Shown here piece after piece: positions 16,224 to 25,320 of a DNA stretch of 64,000 bases. The translations under genes were made by a program, and so were the position numbers. The stretch is taken from NCBI RefSeq assembly GCF_000158815.1, contig NZ_GG657738.1, positions 1,054,717 through 1,118,716 of the forward strand, given 5' to 3'. Every line of letters starts with the position of its first letter. Position 1 is the stretch's first letter. The notes below the pieces were generated by a model. It had not been told where the DNA came from. It ran no database searches and worked only from the letters and a program-made list of their open reading frames with translations. Origin of the DNA: Micromonospora sp. ATCC 39149. Lineage in GTDB: Bacteria; Actinomycetota; Actinomycetes; Mycobacteriales; Micromonosporaceae.

Positions 16224-17075
16224 CTATGCGTTCCAGTTCTGTTGTGCCGCCCAGGCACGGACGGTGGTCGACCCGCGGACGATGAGCGTGGGGTCCGGGG
16301 GCGGTGTCGGGTTGAGGTACGCGGCAGCGATGCCCGCTGCGGTCGCTTGCCCGAGGTGTGGTGCGAGCATCCGGGCGTAGTCGTGCGGTTCGATCGATTG
16401 CCAGCGGACGCGGCGGCCGGTCGCGGCCTCGATCTCGGCGGCGACCTGCGGGCCGGTCAGGGCGGATGGGCCGGCCACGAGTCGCGCGGGTGCGGGCGTC
16501 GTCGCGACGGCGAGGTCGGTAATGACCGCACCGAGGTCATCGGCGGCCACCCACGGGTTCGGCAACTGCTCGGGTAGTGGGTAGCGCAGCTCGCCCTGAT
16601 CGAGCACCAGCGGCCGTGACCAGGCGGCCACCAGGTTCTCCAGATAGGTGCTGGCCGGCCCGACCACCGACGCCACCGGCACCGTGTCGGGCAGGCGGGC
16701 GGCGAGGCGGGCCCTGGCGTCGACGAACGGCACCCCGACCGGGTCGGTCGGGGGAACACCGCCGCCGGTGTTGAAGATTGCGCGGGGGACGCCGGCCTGC
16801 GCGAGTGCGGCGAGGATCGTGTCGGCCTGGCGGACCGCGTCGGCGGCGAAGTTCAGCGGCAGTTGGATGACGACCACGTCGGCGCCGGCGTACGCCGTGA
16901 CGAGCGAGTCGAGATCGAGCAGATCCGCGGGGAAAGGCTCGACGGCGGGGCCAGCGCCGGCCTGGGGATGCCGGGCGACGGTTCGGATCCGGTGCCCGGC
17001 CGCCTGCAGGCGGCGAACGATTGCGGTGCCCTGGGTTCCGGTGGCGCCGTGGACGACGACGGTGGTTTCGTGCAT
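16224..17075 (-). CDS. NmrA-like NAD(P)-binding protein (atypical SDR)
   Basis: A 283-residue atypical short-chain dehydrogenase. VVVHGATGTQGTAIVRRL gives the GxxGxxG nucleotide motif at residues 8-16, followed by VVIQLPLNFAADAV and FNTGGGVPPTD. It lacks a clear YxxxK catalytic pair, as in NmrA/HSCARG proteins, which sense the NADP(H) redox state or act as reductases. It is divergent from an HxlR regulator 57 bp away, a very common pairing in actinobacteria, and is presumably its target. Physiological substrate unknown. Confidence 0.87.
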   Translation of the reverse strand: MHETTVVVHGATGTQGTAIVRRLQAAGHRIRTVARHPQAGAGPAVEPFPADLLDLDSLVTAYAGADVVVIQLPLNFAADAVRQADTILAALAQAGVPRAIFNTGGGVPPTDPVGVPFVDARARLAARLPDTVPVASVVGPASTYLENLVAAWSRPLVLDQGELRYPLPEQLPNPWVAADDLGAVITDLAVATTPAPARLVAGPSALTGPQVAAEIEAATGRRVRWQSIEPHDYARMLAPHLGQATAAGIAAAYLNPTPPPDPTLIVRGSTTVRAWAAQQNWNA

Positions 17076-17132
17076 GGGACCGACCGTAGTTCTCTGAATG
17101 AACTAGTACCCAGAAGGTTATATTGTTTCCTG

Positions 17133-17492
17133 ATGGGAACCATTGGGCCAGAGCAGCTGGAACGCTTGATCAGCCGACCGGTCGGTCCCGGCTGCGGGGT
17201 GGAACGGACGTTGCAGGTCCTCGACGGCAAGTGGGCCACCCTGGTGGTCCGCGAGTTGCTGAACGGGCCGAAACGCTTCGGTGAAGTGCGGGCCGGGCTG
17301 GGAAACCCCAGCGCGAAGACCCTCACCGACCGGCTACGGGCGCTGGAGCACCAGGGGATCCTCACCCGCACCGTCCACGCCGAGGTGCCGCCCCGGGTGG
17401 TGTACGCCCTGACCGAGCAGGGCCGCAGCCTCAGCGGCATCCTTCATGCCATGTTGGTGTGGGGCGAAGCCAACCCCGAGCCCGGGGCTTGA
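17133..17492 (+). CDS. HxlR-family transcriptional regulator
   Basis: A 119-residue winged-helix protein with the HxlR layout: CGVERTLQVLDGKWATLVV, ELLNGPKRFGEVRAGLG, and SAKTLTDRLRALEHQGIL followed by the wing EVPPRVVYALTEQG. The conserved early cysteine (Cys19, PGCGVE) is the usual thiol/electrophile sensor in this family. The frame is open far upstream, but ATG 17133 gives the family's normal length. It faces away from the NmrA-like gene and probably controls it in response to quinone, aldehyde or oxidative stress. Confidence 0.88.
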   Translation: MGTIGPEQLERLISRPVGPGCGVERTLQVLDGKWATLVVRELLNGPKRFGEVRAGLGNPSAKTLTDRLRALEHQGILTRTVHAEVPPRVVYALTEQGRSLSGILHAMLVWGEANPEPGA

Positions 17493-17741
17493 GCACGGCG
17501 GCGGCGCGCAACCGAACCACCGAGGCGCATCCGGCGGGCAGCCCCATCAACACCCGCGAGCCGTCGTCCCCAGGCGGCATCCGATCTTCGACAATTCAAG
17601 ACACTGAACGGGAACGCGCCCGTCGACGTGCGATGACAGTGACGACTCGGGTGGGCAGGCCGGCTGTCAGCAGGCCGTTCGGCGCTACCGGCCTGCCGCT
17701 GGCTGCCGTTCGTGCGTGACAGCGACCAATACGATGGAGGA

Positions 17742-18242
17742 GTGACCGAGTCGGACCTGCGCCCTGCCAAGAAGCCGTGGTTGCCTCCCCGTTGGTTCAT
17801 TCGGCTGTTCTGGTCGGCTCATCGGGGCGTGTTCCGGCGTTCCGGCGGCCGGGTCGGACTGTCGCGTCCGCGCGGTAACCGGTACGGAATGCTGCGCCTG
17901 ACCACCGTCGGGCGTCGCACCGGCCAGCAGCGCAGCGTGATCCTCGGGTACTTCGAGGACGGCGCGAATCTGGTCTCGCTGGCCATGAACGGGTGGGGCG
18001 AGCCCGAGCCGGCCTGGTGGCTCAATCTGCAGGCGCACCCGGACGCGACCGTTGACCTGGTCGACGGGCCGCGGCCGGTGCGTGGTCATGCTGCGACAGG
18101 CGACGAACGGTCGCGGCTGTGGGCCCGCTGGCGTGAGATCGACAAGAACCTGGATGGCTACGCTGCCCGGCGCTCGTCCGAAACTGCGGTGGTGGTCCTG
18201 GTGCCCCGGCCCGACACGTCTGAGGCATCGCGGGGCACCTGA
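17742..18242 (+). CDS. Deazaflavin (F420)-dependent nitroreductase-family protein
   Basis: A 166-residue split-barrel protein of the Ddn/PNPOx-like group: LRLTTVGRRTGQQRSVILGY (cofactor-binding strand pair) and NGWGEPEPAWWLNLQAHPDA are hallmark segments. Relatives use F420H2 to reduce quinones or nitro compounds, often at the membrane surface. An amphipathic N-terminus (LPPRWFIRLFWSAHRGVF) could contact the membrane. GTG 17742 matches the usual N-terminus although GGAGG is only 1 base away; GTG 17712 is the alternative. Together with the F420-type reductase at 11.4 kb it suggests an F420-producing host. Confidence 0.85.
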   Translation: MTESDLRPAKKPWLPPRWFIRLFWSAHRGVFRRSGGRVGLSRPRGNRYGMLRLTTVGRRTGQQRSVILGYFEDGANLVSLAMNGWGEPEPAWWLNLQAHPDATVDLVDGPRPVRGHAATGDERSRLWARWREIDKNLDGYAARRSSETAVVVLVPRPDTSEASRGT

Positions 18243-18403
18243 TCGACTGGCTTTGCCCGATGGGCTGATCAATCACGTGTTCATGGACTGCGACTGCCGC
18301 GCCGAGGTCGACCGTAACGCCAGGTAGCGAGCTGGTTGCGGCAGATCCGCACCCCCCGGCCTTGACCGATCGGGTGCCTACGACGTGCGGTCAGAGTCCG
18401 CGC

Positions 18404-18610
18404 ATGCGGAATGACATCGTTCTGCGGCTCGACCGCGAAACCGTCGAAGATCTGTACGTCGCGTTGTACGAGGCCGGAGAGCACATCGCGGCTGGCGTAG
18501 CCATCACTTCGCCAACCGCCGAGGAGGCCGAGCGGCTGGGCACTCTCCTTCGGGACCTGGGCCACGCCCTTGGCCGTCGTTGCTCTCCGTACTGCGACCA
18601 TCTTCAGTCG
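18404..18610 (+). pseudogene. Possible small gene fragment, unrecognised
   Basis: From ATG 18404 the codons look genuinely coding for about 65 residues (RNDIVLRLDRETVEDLYVAL, EEAERLGTLLRDLGHALGRR), predicting an amphipathic helical protein. After about 18600 the frame loses this character and runs antisense through the membrane-protein gene at 18670. Either the natural 3' end was lost or the frame is fortuitous. Confidence 0.35.
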
Positions 18611-18669
18611 GCAGGGGTCACGCGTGTTCAGTGGCAGAAGCGGATGGTGGCCCAAGCGCTGGACGGCGT

Positions 18670-19089
18670 TCAGGTCACGTTGCTACGGGCTACGGCAAAG
18701 CACAGGACGGCCACGATCAGTGCGTACGGGCCCCAAAGGTACCGCTCCCAGGTGCTTGAGGAGGCGACGTTCATCAACGCGCCGAGAAGCAGGAGTCCGA
18801 AGAGGATCCATGTGCCCCAGCGGGCCACGGCCTCGGGCATGGCGAGCATTCCGAACCCGGCCCGACGAATCACGAGCATCGCGGCGCCGGCCCAGACGAG
18901 AACGGCCAGGGCGCTGGCGATCCTCAACCGGTGGGGCAACGAGCCGGTGTGGGTGCCGCCCCACGCGGCTTGCCCCAATGGCGCTCCCAGCGCGAGGGCC
19001 AGTTGGAACAGTGCGATGCCGACCAGCCCGACGACTGCCGCCGTCGCCGTGGCCCGCACCAGGGTCAAGTTCGCTGTTGTGGTGATCAT
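18670..19089 (-). CDS. Small integral membrane protein
   Basis: A 139-residue protein with four hydrophobic helices at about 14-36, 57-75, 92-108 and 119-134 (VVGLVGIALFQLALAL, LAVLVWAGAAMLVI, WILFGLLLLGALMNV, YALIVAVLCFAVA). No family-specific motif is recognised. Its ATG overlaps the stop of the upstream PadR regulator by 4 bp, so it is co-translated and presumably controlled by that regulator. A role in membrane stress or drug response is common for PadR targets but is only inferred. Confidence 0.82.
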   Translation of the reverse strand: MITTTANLTLVRATATAAVVGLVGIALFQLALALGAPLGQAAWGGTHTGSLPHRLRIASALAVLVWAGAAMLVIRRAGFGMLAMPEAVARWGTWILFGLLLLGALMNVASSSTWERYLWGPYALIVAVLCFAVARSNVT

Positions 19090-19649
19090 TGTGGGTGCTC
19101 CCGCCGTGAGAGTTCGATGTGATCGAGTGCAGCGAGGCATTCGTCTGCCCAGGCGATCACCGCATGGGCATGGTGGCGTCCCGCTGAGATGGTGAGTTGC
19201 CAGAAGGGCGCATCGTCGGCGTGCTGCGGCTCGCCGGCGATTTGGGCGTCGAGGTCGTCGAATTGGCGCAGCCGTTGTTGTGCGTCGGCCTTGGCGTTGG
19301 TGGTGAGTGCCCGGCATGCCTCGACTCCCAGGGTGCGACCGAAGAACAGGCGCAGGAGCAGACCGTTGCGTGCGGGCACTGCCTGGATCGGCTGGGTGAG
19401 CAGCTCACGAAGCCGGCGGGTCCCCGACGGGGTGAGGGCGTACGTCGACGAGCCGCGCTTGACTGATCCGCTGCGGCGGACGAACCCGTGGCGCTCCAGG
19501 TCGGCGAGCGCCGGGTATATCTGCCCGAAGCTTTCGTTCCAGAAGTGGCCGAGAACGTCGCGGATTGCCTCTCTCAGCGCGTAGCCGGTCATCGGCTCGA
19601 TGCTCAGCGCGCCGAGCACGGCCATGTCGGTCTGGCTGGAACGTGCCAT
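19086..19649 (-). CDS. PadR-family transcriptional regulator
   Basis: A 187-residue PadR regulator: the winged helix MTGYALREAIRDVLGHFWNE and SFGQIYPALADLERHGFVRR (the FGQIYPxLxxLExxGxV signature), followed by a C-terminal helical Vir-like dimerisation domain to residue 187. PadR proteins repress transporters or stress genes and bind small ligands. It leads a two-gene operon with the membrane protein at 18670. A repeat of AGATA/TATCT elements lies about 30 bp upstream and is a likely autoregulatory site. Confidence 0.9.
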   Translation of the reverse strand: MARSSQTDMAVLGALSIEPMTGYALREAIRDVLGHFWNESFGQIYPALADLERHGFVRRSGSVKRGSSTYALTPSGTRRLRELLTQPIQAVPARNGLLLRLFFGRTLGVEACRALTTNAKADAQQRLRQFDDLDAQIAGEPQHADDAPFWQLTISAGRHHAHAVIAWADECLAALDHIELSRREHPQ

Positions 19650-19674
19650 CGCCCGCCTCCTCTCCCCTGTCTGG

Positions 19675-19702
19675 CTATCTGTCAGATATATCTACTAGAT
19701 AG
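19675..19702. promoter_or_regulatory. Probable PadR operator
   Basis: CTATCT (19675-19680) and AGATAG (19697-19702) form the outer arms of an inverted repeat; internal AGATATATCT is itself a palindrome. It lies just upstream of the PadR start and has the ATATCT-type composition of PadR sites. Confidence 0.6.
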
Positions 19703-19988
19703 GTAACGTCGCGTCAAGGATCCCCGCCACGGCCAGGCTGGTCGTGAGCGACTACTTGATCATGGTCCTGGGTGGATCGACCATCGCGTCGGTCGGCCGC
19801 CGCGCCGGGCGGTAGACCACGGCAAACGGTGTCACCGGCGTTACGATCTCAGCGAAACATGGACACTCTCGTAGGATCGGACACCCTGCCGTCGGCAGTT
19901 CCGGGCGCGCCTGCGGCGCGCCGTCCGCAGCTACTCTGCGTGACGCACCGATCGCGGCAGATCCGGAAGTCCGGCCCTTGAGGGGCGG

Positions 19989-20969
19989 TCATCCTACGAG
20001 CCGGCGACACGCCCCCCGGCTGTGCGGCAGTCCGGCTTGTTTGAACACGAGTCCGCAGCTGCCGTTCGTCGGGTCCCAGAGTTCGTCGTTGCTGACCAGT
20101 GCCCGAAGCAGTGCACGCTGCGCTCCGGTGAGGGGCCGGTGTGCGGCGTACCGCTGGGGGAAGGCGAAGCGGACCAGTGCCCCCCAGCCGTCGTCGAAGC
20201 CGGCCCAACTGTCCCGACCGGCCACCTGGCAAGCAGCCGTGGCGATTTCGTCGAAGTCGCGGGCGATGCGGATCGCTGCGGCGACGAGCGCGCACTGGTG
20301 CAGTCCCGGAGGCGGTGGCTGGGCTAGTGCGGCCAGGATAAGTTTACGACTGCGCGGATCGTCCTCATGGGCCAACGCGACCCTGAGACGGACCGCCGGG
20401 TCCGGGTCGGCGAGCCAATCGCGGAGGTCAACACCGAGCTGACCGAGGCAGTCCATCCACTGCGCCCGCGGCCCAGTGCCTCGTTCCGACCACTCCAGAA
20501 CGAGAACCGCCAGTTCCTCTCGCCGGTCCACCAGCGACGGCATACGGGCAATCGCGACAAGATTCTCGGTGCGGAACAGCGCCCGGTCCGGCGGAGAAGC
20601 CTCGAGCAGCGCAAGCGCCACAGGGTATGCCTGTGCCACGGCGTCGGCGAGGTCCGGCAGTATCCCGGCGAAGTAGCGGTTGTCGGCGAGGTTGACCACG
20701 CTCATGGCCGCGTCGCCCAGGAACTCCAGGAGCGGTTCGACGCTGTCCGGGTGGGCCTGTCCACCGGCGAACAGGGCAGTCACGGCCCGCACCGCCGGCG
20801 CGGTCGCAGTATCCGGGAAGCCCTGGTGCAGCACCGCCATGTCGAGGTGATCCAGCGCGGCCTGGCGTGCCTCGGCATCACCGGACTCCAGCGCGGCCAG
20901 GTGGCCCGGGGTGTCGGTCGCCCAGCCGTACGCGTGCGCAAGCCGACCCCAGTCCACCGTCACCACCAC
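19989..20969 (-). CDS. HEAT-repeat-like protein of unknown function
   Basis: A 326-residue helical protein (GTG 20969, weak AGGA upstream; the frame stays open to 21188 but without coding character). The sequence is a run of helix pairs such as LAALESGDAEARQAALDHLD and ADPDPAVRLRVALAHEDDPR, the pattern of HEAT/armadillo-like scaffolds seen in many uncharacterised actinobacterial proteins. No signal peptide, membrane helix or catalytic motif is visible. It stands alone. A protein-protein interaction role is likely; nothing more can be said. Confidence 0.75.
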   Translation of the reverse strand: MVVTVDWGRLAHAYGWATDTPGHLAALESGDAEARQAALDHLDMAVLHQGFPDTATAPAVRAVTALFAGGQAHPDSVEPLLEFLGDAAMSVVNLADNRYFAGILPDLADAVAQAYPVALALLEASPPDRALFRTENLVAIARMPSLVDRREELAVLVLEWSERGTGPRAQWMDCLGQLGVDLRDWLADPDPAVRLRVALAHEDDPRSRKLILAALAQPPPPGLHQCALVAAAIRIARDFDEIATAACQVAGRDSWAGFDDGWGALVRFAFPQRYAAHRPLTGAQRALLRALVSNDELWDPTNGSCGLVFKQAGLPHSRGACRRLVG

Positions 20970-21191
20970 ATCCTGCACACAGCCCCCCGGCCGATCGACA
21001 GTAGGCTCCCGGCTCCCGCCGGATGCACGTCGTCGAACAGCCACCGACCACCGCCGCTTGGCGGCAGCACGGCCAGGGCCTGGCATGAAACCATGTCCCA
21101 GGTGCCGGTTCTCGTTCGGAGAGGATCTTGACCGAGGCGCCATCGCGACACTCTGTAATCGGGCCTGTACGCCGACAGGCCCAGCCACAGA

Positions 21192-21440
21192 TCAGCCAGG
21201 ACCGCCCACCGGGGGAAGGCGATCGTGGCCCAGGTGATCGCGGCGATGCCGCTGACCTGCCCGGTCAGAGTGCGGTGGTAGCTGGGTTCGGGGAGGAAGG
21301 GCACGCCGGCGTCGGTGGTGAGCAGGTCGCCGGTGAGGTCGAGGGCTTCGGCCCCCTGTGGCGACGACGGCGGTCATGGCGGGGGCGATCCCGTAGGCCT
21401 CACCGTGGGCCCACACCGCGCTGTTCGCCCGGTTGAGCAC
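21192..21440 (-). pseudogene. Frameshifted fragment of an unrecognised gene
   Basis: The minus strand reads LNRANSAVWAHGEAYGIAPA and then, after a one-base shift in a G-run at about 21354-21358, AEALDLTGDLLTTDAG and SGIAAITWATIAF. The two halves make one convincing coding sequence only if the shift is repaired. Both ends are cut. I do not recognise the family. Confidence 0.5.
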
Positions 21441-21488
21441 GTCGGCCGGCCCGCAGATCGCTCACCATGCGAGAGCGCGAGAACCGCA

Positions 21489-21760
21489 TCACCGGTCTGT
21501 GCGTCGAGGTTCCCGGTCGTCGGCGAGGGCGGCGAGCCCCACCCGATCGAGCAGCTCGCCTGCCCGCGAGCAGCGCTGTTTCGCGGGGACGCTCCGGCGC
21601 AGCTCCGTCAGAAGCATGACGTTCCCGACCACGGTCAGCGTCGGCGGCGGTTGAAAGAACGGGAACACAACGCCGACGGTCCTGGCCACGCCAGGCTGCC
21701 ACCCGGTCCTCGGTGAGATCGCCCAGTTTCCGTTCCCGCGACTTCGACGCTGCCCGAGAT
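21489..21760 (-). pseudogene. Decayed ATPase subunit of a MacB/LolD-type ABC transporter
   Basis: The minus strand encodes TVGVVFPFFQPPPTLTVVGN and AGELLDRVGLAALAD, matching the Q-loop region of LolD/MacB ATPases, where VGVVFQFFQLLPTLTVVENV is usual. The Q-loop glutamine has become Pro and upstream pieces lie in two other frames. Walker A and the LSGGE signature are gone. It may be the lost partner of the FtsX-type remnant at 15001, 6.5 kb away on the same strand. Confidence 0.7.
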
Positions 21761-21772
21761 CCCTCAGCTGTG

Positions 21773-21806
21773 GCGGGGCCGCAGGCTCTTGTGCTTGCGG
21801 CCCCGC
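21773..21806. terminator. Hairpin terminator after the GH74 gene
   Basis: GCGGGGCCGCA and TGCGGCCCCGC form a perfect 11-bp stem with a 12-base loop, 14 bp past the stop of the minus-strand GH74 gene. Confidence 0.7.
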
Positions 21807-21819
21807 TCGGGCGTTGGGG

Positions 21820-24480
21820 TCAGGACGGGTCGCCGTACTGGAGGCCGCGTCCATTGGTGCCGACATAGACGCGGCCGTAGGTGTCGGGGTCGCCGGCGAT
21901 GACGCCGACGCCGCCGATGCTGCCCCACTGGTGGGCGTCGTCGTTGACGCGGAGCCAGGTGGCGCCCTTGTCGGTGGAGCGGAAGACACCGGTGACGTTC
22001 CTGACGGTGCCGATCAGGTACAGGGACTGGTAGGCGCCGCCCAGCGCGGCCTTGCCGAAGCCGAGGGCGGAGGCGGACTGCACCGTTCCGAGCGCGGTGA
22101 AGGTGCGGCCGCCGTCGGTGGAGTGCAGCAGCCCCTTGGCACCGTCGGCGATCCACAGGTCCCCGGCGATGCCGGGGACGGCCGTGAGCCGGCCGGCGGG
22201 CAGGTTGGTGGCGCGGGCGGCGAAGGTCGCGCCACCGTCGGTGCTGGCGTAGAGCGTGCCGCCGGCCAGCGAGTAGAAGGTCTTGGCCGAGGATCGGTCG
22301 GCGACGACCACGGCTCCAGCGCCCAGGCCCCTGACCTTCGACCAGCTCGCCCCCTTGTTGGTCGAGCGGTACGGGATTTGACCGGCTTGGGTCCAGACGA
22401 TGGCGGAGCCGTCCGCCGCGAGCGCGACATGGCCGCTGTCGGCGCCAGCCACCGGCTCCGCCGCGAAGCCCTTCCAGCTGCGGCCGCCGTCGGTGGAATA
22501 GGCACCGTCCTGCGCGCCGCCACGGCCGACGCGGACCATCGCCGTGGGGTTGGACTGGGCGAAATCGATGTCCGTGCTGTTGCCCATCACCGGGTTCTGC
22601 AGCCGCCCGGCGGGCACCTCGGTCAGGGAGTCGTGGCGGAAACCGCCTTGGTCGCCCATGGCGGTGACGACGGTGGCGCCGCCGGGTGGGGCGATCGCGT
22701 CCAGCAGCGCGGTCTCCTCCAGCCCTCGGGCTCCCACGGTCCAGTGGCTGGTGCCGCCGCTGTCGGAGGCGTTGGCGTCCTTGCTGCGCCAGATGCCGTT
22801 GCCGGTGCCGTACAGCACGTGCCCGGAGTCGAAGGGGTCGATGGCCAGGGCGGTCATCCAGTGCCCGGTGCCGGTACCGACGTAAGGAGCGGCGGAGGCG
22901 TCCCGCACCGACTTGTCGGCCAGCGCCTTCCACGTCGTGCCGCCGTCGGTGGTCCGGTAGATCTCGTCCTCGGGCCACCAGCGGTCGAGGGTGGTGACCA
23001 TCACCGTGGACGGCTTCTGCGGATCGACGGCCAGCCCGGAGAACCCGTAACTGCCCTTGGACGGGGAGACGTTCTTCCACCTTCCGTCGGCCGGCGTGTA
23101 CTTCCACACCGAACCCGCCGTCACGCCGTTCGGTCCGAGGGCGTTGGTGTACGTCAGGTACAGCGAGCCGTCACCGGAGAGCACCCCGTGCTGCGGCAGC
23201 TGGCCGGTGGGCTGCCCGGAGACGGCATGCCAGGTGCTGCCGCCGTCGGTGGAGCGGTACAGGGAGGTGGACTTGTCGCCGACGCCGACGTAGATTGTCT
23301 TGCTTCCGGCCGGGCCGTACGTCACGAAGGAGATGCCCCCGCCGCTGCTCGCCCCGTCCTTGACGGGGAACGAGAAGACCTGCCGCCATGTCACGCCGTA
23401 GTCCGTGCTGCGCCACAGGCCGTTCTTGCGGGTGCCCAGCAGCAGGGTGCCGTTGTCCGCGGGGTCGACCACCAGCCGCTCGCCCGCCCCGCGGCCGTCC
23501 TCGTTGGCGCCCAGCTTGAAGGGCAGATCGGTGCGCTGGAAGGTGCGGCCACGGTCGGTGGAGCGCAGGATCGCGCCGTTGCCCGCCCAGCTGTTGGTGT
23601 AGGTGCCCGCCGCGAGGTAGAGCCGGGCGGGGTCGACGGGGTCGGTGGCCAGCGAATCGATGCCCAGCAGGTTCCAGTCCTTCTCGCCGACCCAGTCGGT
23701 CAGCGGGATCCACTGCTCGGCCGCGACGTCCCAGCGGTAGGCGCCGCCCATGTCGGTGCGCGCGTACAGCAGGTCCTTCGCACGCGGGTTGAACACCAGC
23801 CCGGTGACGTAACCGCCGCCCACCACTTGGACGTTCTTCCACACGTACGGTCCGGCCGCGGCCGTGGTCTGCGCCCCGCCGGGCCCGGCCGCCTGGGTCT
23901 CGGTTATTTTCACCAGCTTCCACTGCTGGTTGGTGCTGCCCTTGCCGGGATACTGGATGACTGCCGCGCCGTCGGCCGTGGAGCCTCCGAAGACGTCCAG
24001 GACCTGGCCGCTCCTGCGGGAGGTGAAGGTGACGGCGTCGGAACCGTTCACATCCTCGATCCGCCACTCCTGCGAGGTGGAGGAGCTGTCGGTCTGCTGC
24101 TCAGCGGCAGCTGCCTGGGCGGTCGAATCGCCCGCTATGCCCAGCACTTTGCCGCTGTTGCGGTTCACCAGCTCGTAGTAGCCGTCCCCGGTGGGTCTCA
24201 GCCTCCACTGCTGGTTGGCGGTGTTCTGGTCGGTCCACTGCTGGATGCGGGTGCCGTCGGCGGTGGAGAAGGCGTTGACGTCCATTGCCTTGCCGCTGCG
24301 CACGGAAATCAGCCGGTAGTAGGCATCGCCGTCGACCGTCGCGGCCTGCGAGTCCGGCCCGAACAGGACGTACGGCACGAGGACGGCGGGTACGCCGAGC
24401 AGCAGGCCGGTGGCGGTCCAGCGACGGCGGTGACTCCGGCGGTGACGCCAGCGGCGCCCGCCGCTCGTGGGACTCTTCAT
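21820..24480 (-). CDS. Secreted xyloglucanase-type GH74 with N-terminal CBM13
   Basis: An 886-residue exoenzyme. A basic leader and hydrophobic core (GLLLGVPAVLVPYVLFG, to about 46) form a signal peptide. Residues 48-195 are a ricin-type beta-trefoil (CBM13) with QxW repeats such as NTANQQWRL and STNQQWKL. Residues 212-886 are a GH74 double beta-propeller with repeated YRSTDGG/WRSTD motifs and the family's conserved ARTDMGGAYRW (Asp243) and AMGDQGGFRHD (Asp610), the likely catalytic pair, by comparison with characterised GH74 enzymes. It should cleave xyloglucan or related beta-1,4-glucans outside the cell. CBM13 at the N-terminus is less usual than CBM2. It stands alone, ending at a strong terminator. 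Confidence 0.92.
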   Translation of the reverse strand: MKSPTSGGRRWRHRRSHRRRWTATGLLLGVPAVLVPYVLFGPDSQAATVDGDAYYRLISVRSGKAMDVNAFSTADGTRIQQWTDQNTANQQWRLRPTGDGYYELVNRNSGKVLGIAGDSTAQAAAAEQQTDSSSTSQEWRIEDVNGSDAVTFTSRRSGQVLDVFGGSTADGAAVIQYPGKGSTNQQWKLVKITETQAAGPGGAQTTAAAGPYVWKNVQVVGGGYVTGLVFNPRAKDLLYARTDMGGAYRWDVAAEQWIPLTDWVGEKDWNLLGIDSLATDPVDPARLYLAAGTYTNSWAGNGAILRSTDRGRTFQRTDLPFKLGANEDGRGAGERLVVDPADNGTLLLGTRKNGLWRSTDYGVTWRQVFSFPVKDGASSGGGISFVTYGPAGSKTIYVGVGDKSTSLYRSTDGGSTWHAVSGQPTGQLPQHGVLSGDGSLYLTYTNALGPNGVTAGSVWKYTPADGRWKNVSPSKGSYGFSGLAVDPQKPSTVMVTTLDRWWPEDEIYRTTDGGTTWKALADKSVRDASAAPYVGTGTGHWMTALAIDPFDSGHVLYGTGNGIWRSKDANASDSGGTSHWTVGARGLEETALLDAIAPPGGATVVTAMGDQGGFRHDSLTEVPAGRLQNPVMGNSTDIDFAQSNPTAMVRVGRGGAQDGAYSTDGGRSWKGFAAEPVAGADSGHVALAADGSAIVWTQAGQIPYRSTNKGASWSKVRGLGAGAVVVADRSSAKTFYSLAGGTLYASTDGGATFAARATNLPAGRLTAVPGIAGDLWIADGAKGLLHSTDGGRTFTALGTVQSASALGFGKAALGGAYQSLYLIGTVRNVTGVFRSTDKGATWLRVNDDAHQWGSIGGVGVIAGDPDTYGRVYVGTNGRGLQYGDPS

Positions 24481-24835
24481 AAGAGGTGTTCTCCTTGCAT
24501 GCCGTTCACCAGAGGAAGTCAGATCCAGCTACCGGAGTAGCCGGGTCTGACTTCTTGTGGTCACAGGCCCCGCAAAGGTTGCCTTGAGCCGGGAACTTTT
24601 TTCAAATCGCCTCGTGGTGCCGTAGGCGTTGATCAGCGGCCGGATGACGCTGGTGCCCTTGGTGTCCACCCGCCCCGGCAGGTGGCCCAGAGAATCCGCG
24701 ACAACTGCTGACCTGGGCGAACACGCGCCAGCGGGGGGGTGGTCAAGCATGCTCAACCACAGCTACGTCCACGTCGAACATATGGGACATACTCGTGTAC
24801 GAGGCCCGAGTTGAACCACAACTACACTTGCCGCC
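24481..24835. other. Intergenic region upstream of GH74, no supported gene
   Basis: Contains the GH74 promoter side. A short minus-strand frame (RVDTKGTSVIRPLINAYGTT) has some coding character but no recognisable family and is probably another fragment. No LacI-type palindrome was found here. Confidence 0.4.
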
Positions 24836-25320
24836 GCTCGCGAGGTGTTCTCGGAGCACGGCCTCGACGTATCGATGCGGCAAACCGCGCGGCACGCCGG
24901 CGTCAGTGAATCGACGCTTCGCCGACCGGGATGAGTTGATCGCAGCCGTCTTCGAGAACAAGATCGTGCTGTATGCCGAGGTTGCCGAGGCGGCCCTGAA
25001 GGACCCCGATCCGTGGGCGGGGCTTCACCGGCTTTCGCGCCGGCTGGCCCGGGCTCAGCTTGTCGACAGAGGATTCGCCGATGTTCTGACCAGGACGTTC
25101 CCGGCTTCCTTGGAATATGAGCAGAACCGGCTGCGCGCGTGGGACGCCGCCGGGAAACTGATCGTCAGGGCCAAGGCCGCCGCCGGGCTGCGCGCGGATT
25201 TCGTGGCCGAGGACATCGTGATGCTGCTGCTGGCACACGCGGGCGTCGTCGCGGGCTCCGGCCGGGTCGCCGCCATCAGAACACGACCCGCACGATCATG
25301 GAGGGTCTGCGGACCGGATC
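24836..25320 (+). pseudogene. Frameshifted TetR-family regulator
   Basis: One frame gives the DNA-binding domain (AAAREVFSEHGLDVSMRQTA, RHAGVSESTLRR) and stops at the TGA inside GGGATGAG; another frame resumes with RFADRDELIAAVFENKI and the ligand-binding helices (LVDRGFADVLTRTFPASLEY, GLRADFVAEDIVMLLLAHAG), so a few codons were deleted right after the recognition helix. A second shift near 25270 precedes TTRTIMEGLRTGS. The gene is inactive. Confidence 0.8.

Noticed and set aside
21814-24540. 908-residue open frame antisense to the GH74 gene
   Set aside because: The opposite strand encodes a complete secreted CBM13-GH74 enzyme with signal peptide and terminator; the long antisense frame is a by-product of high-GC codon bias.
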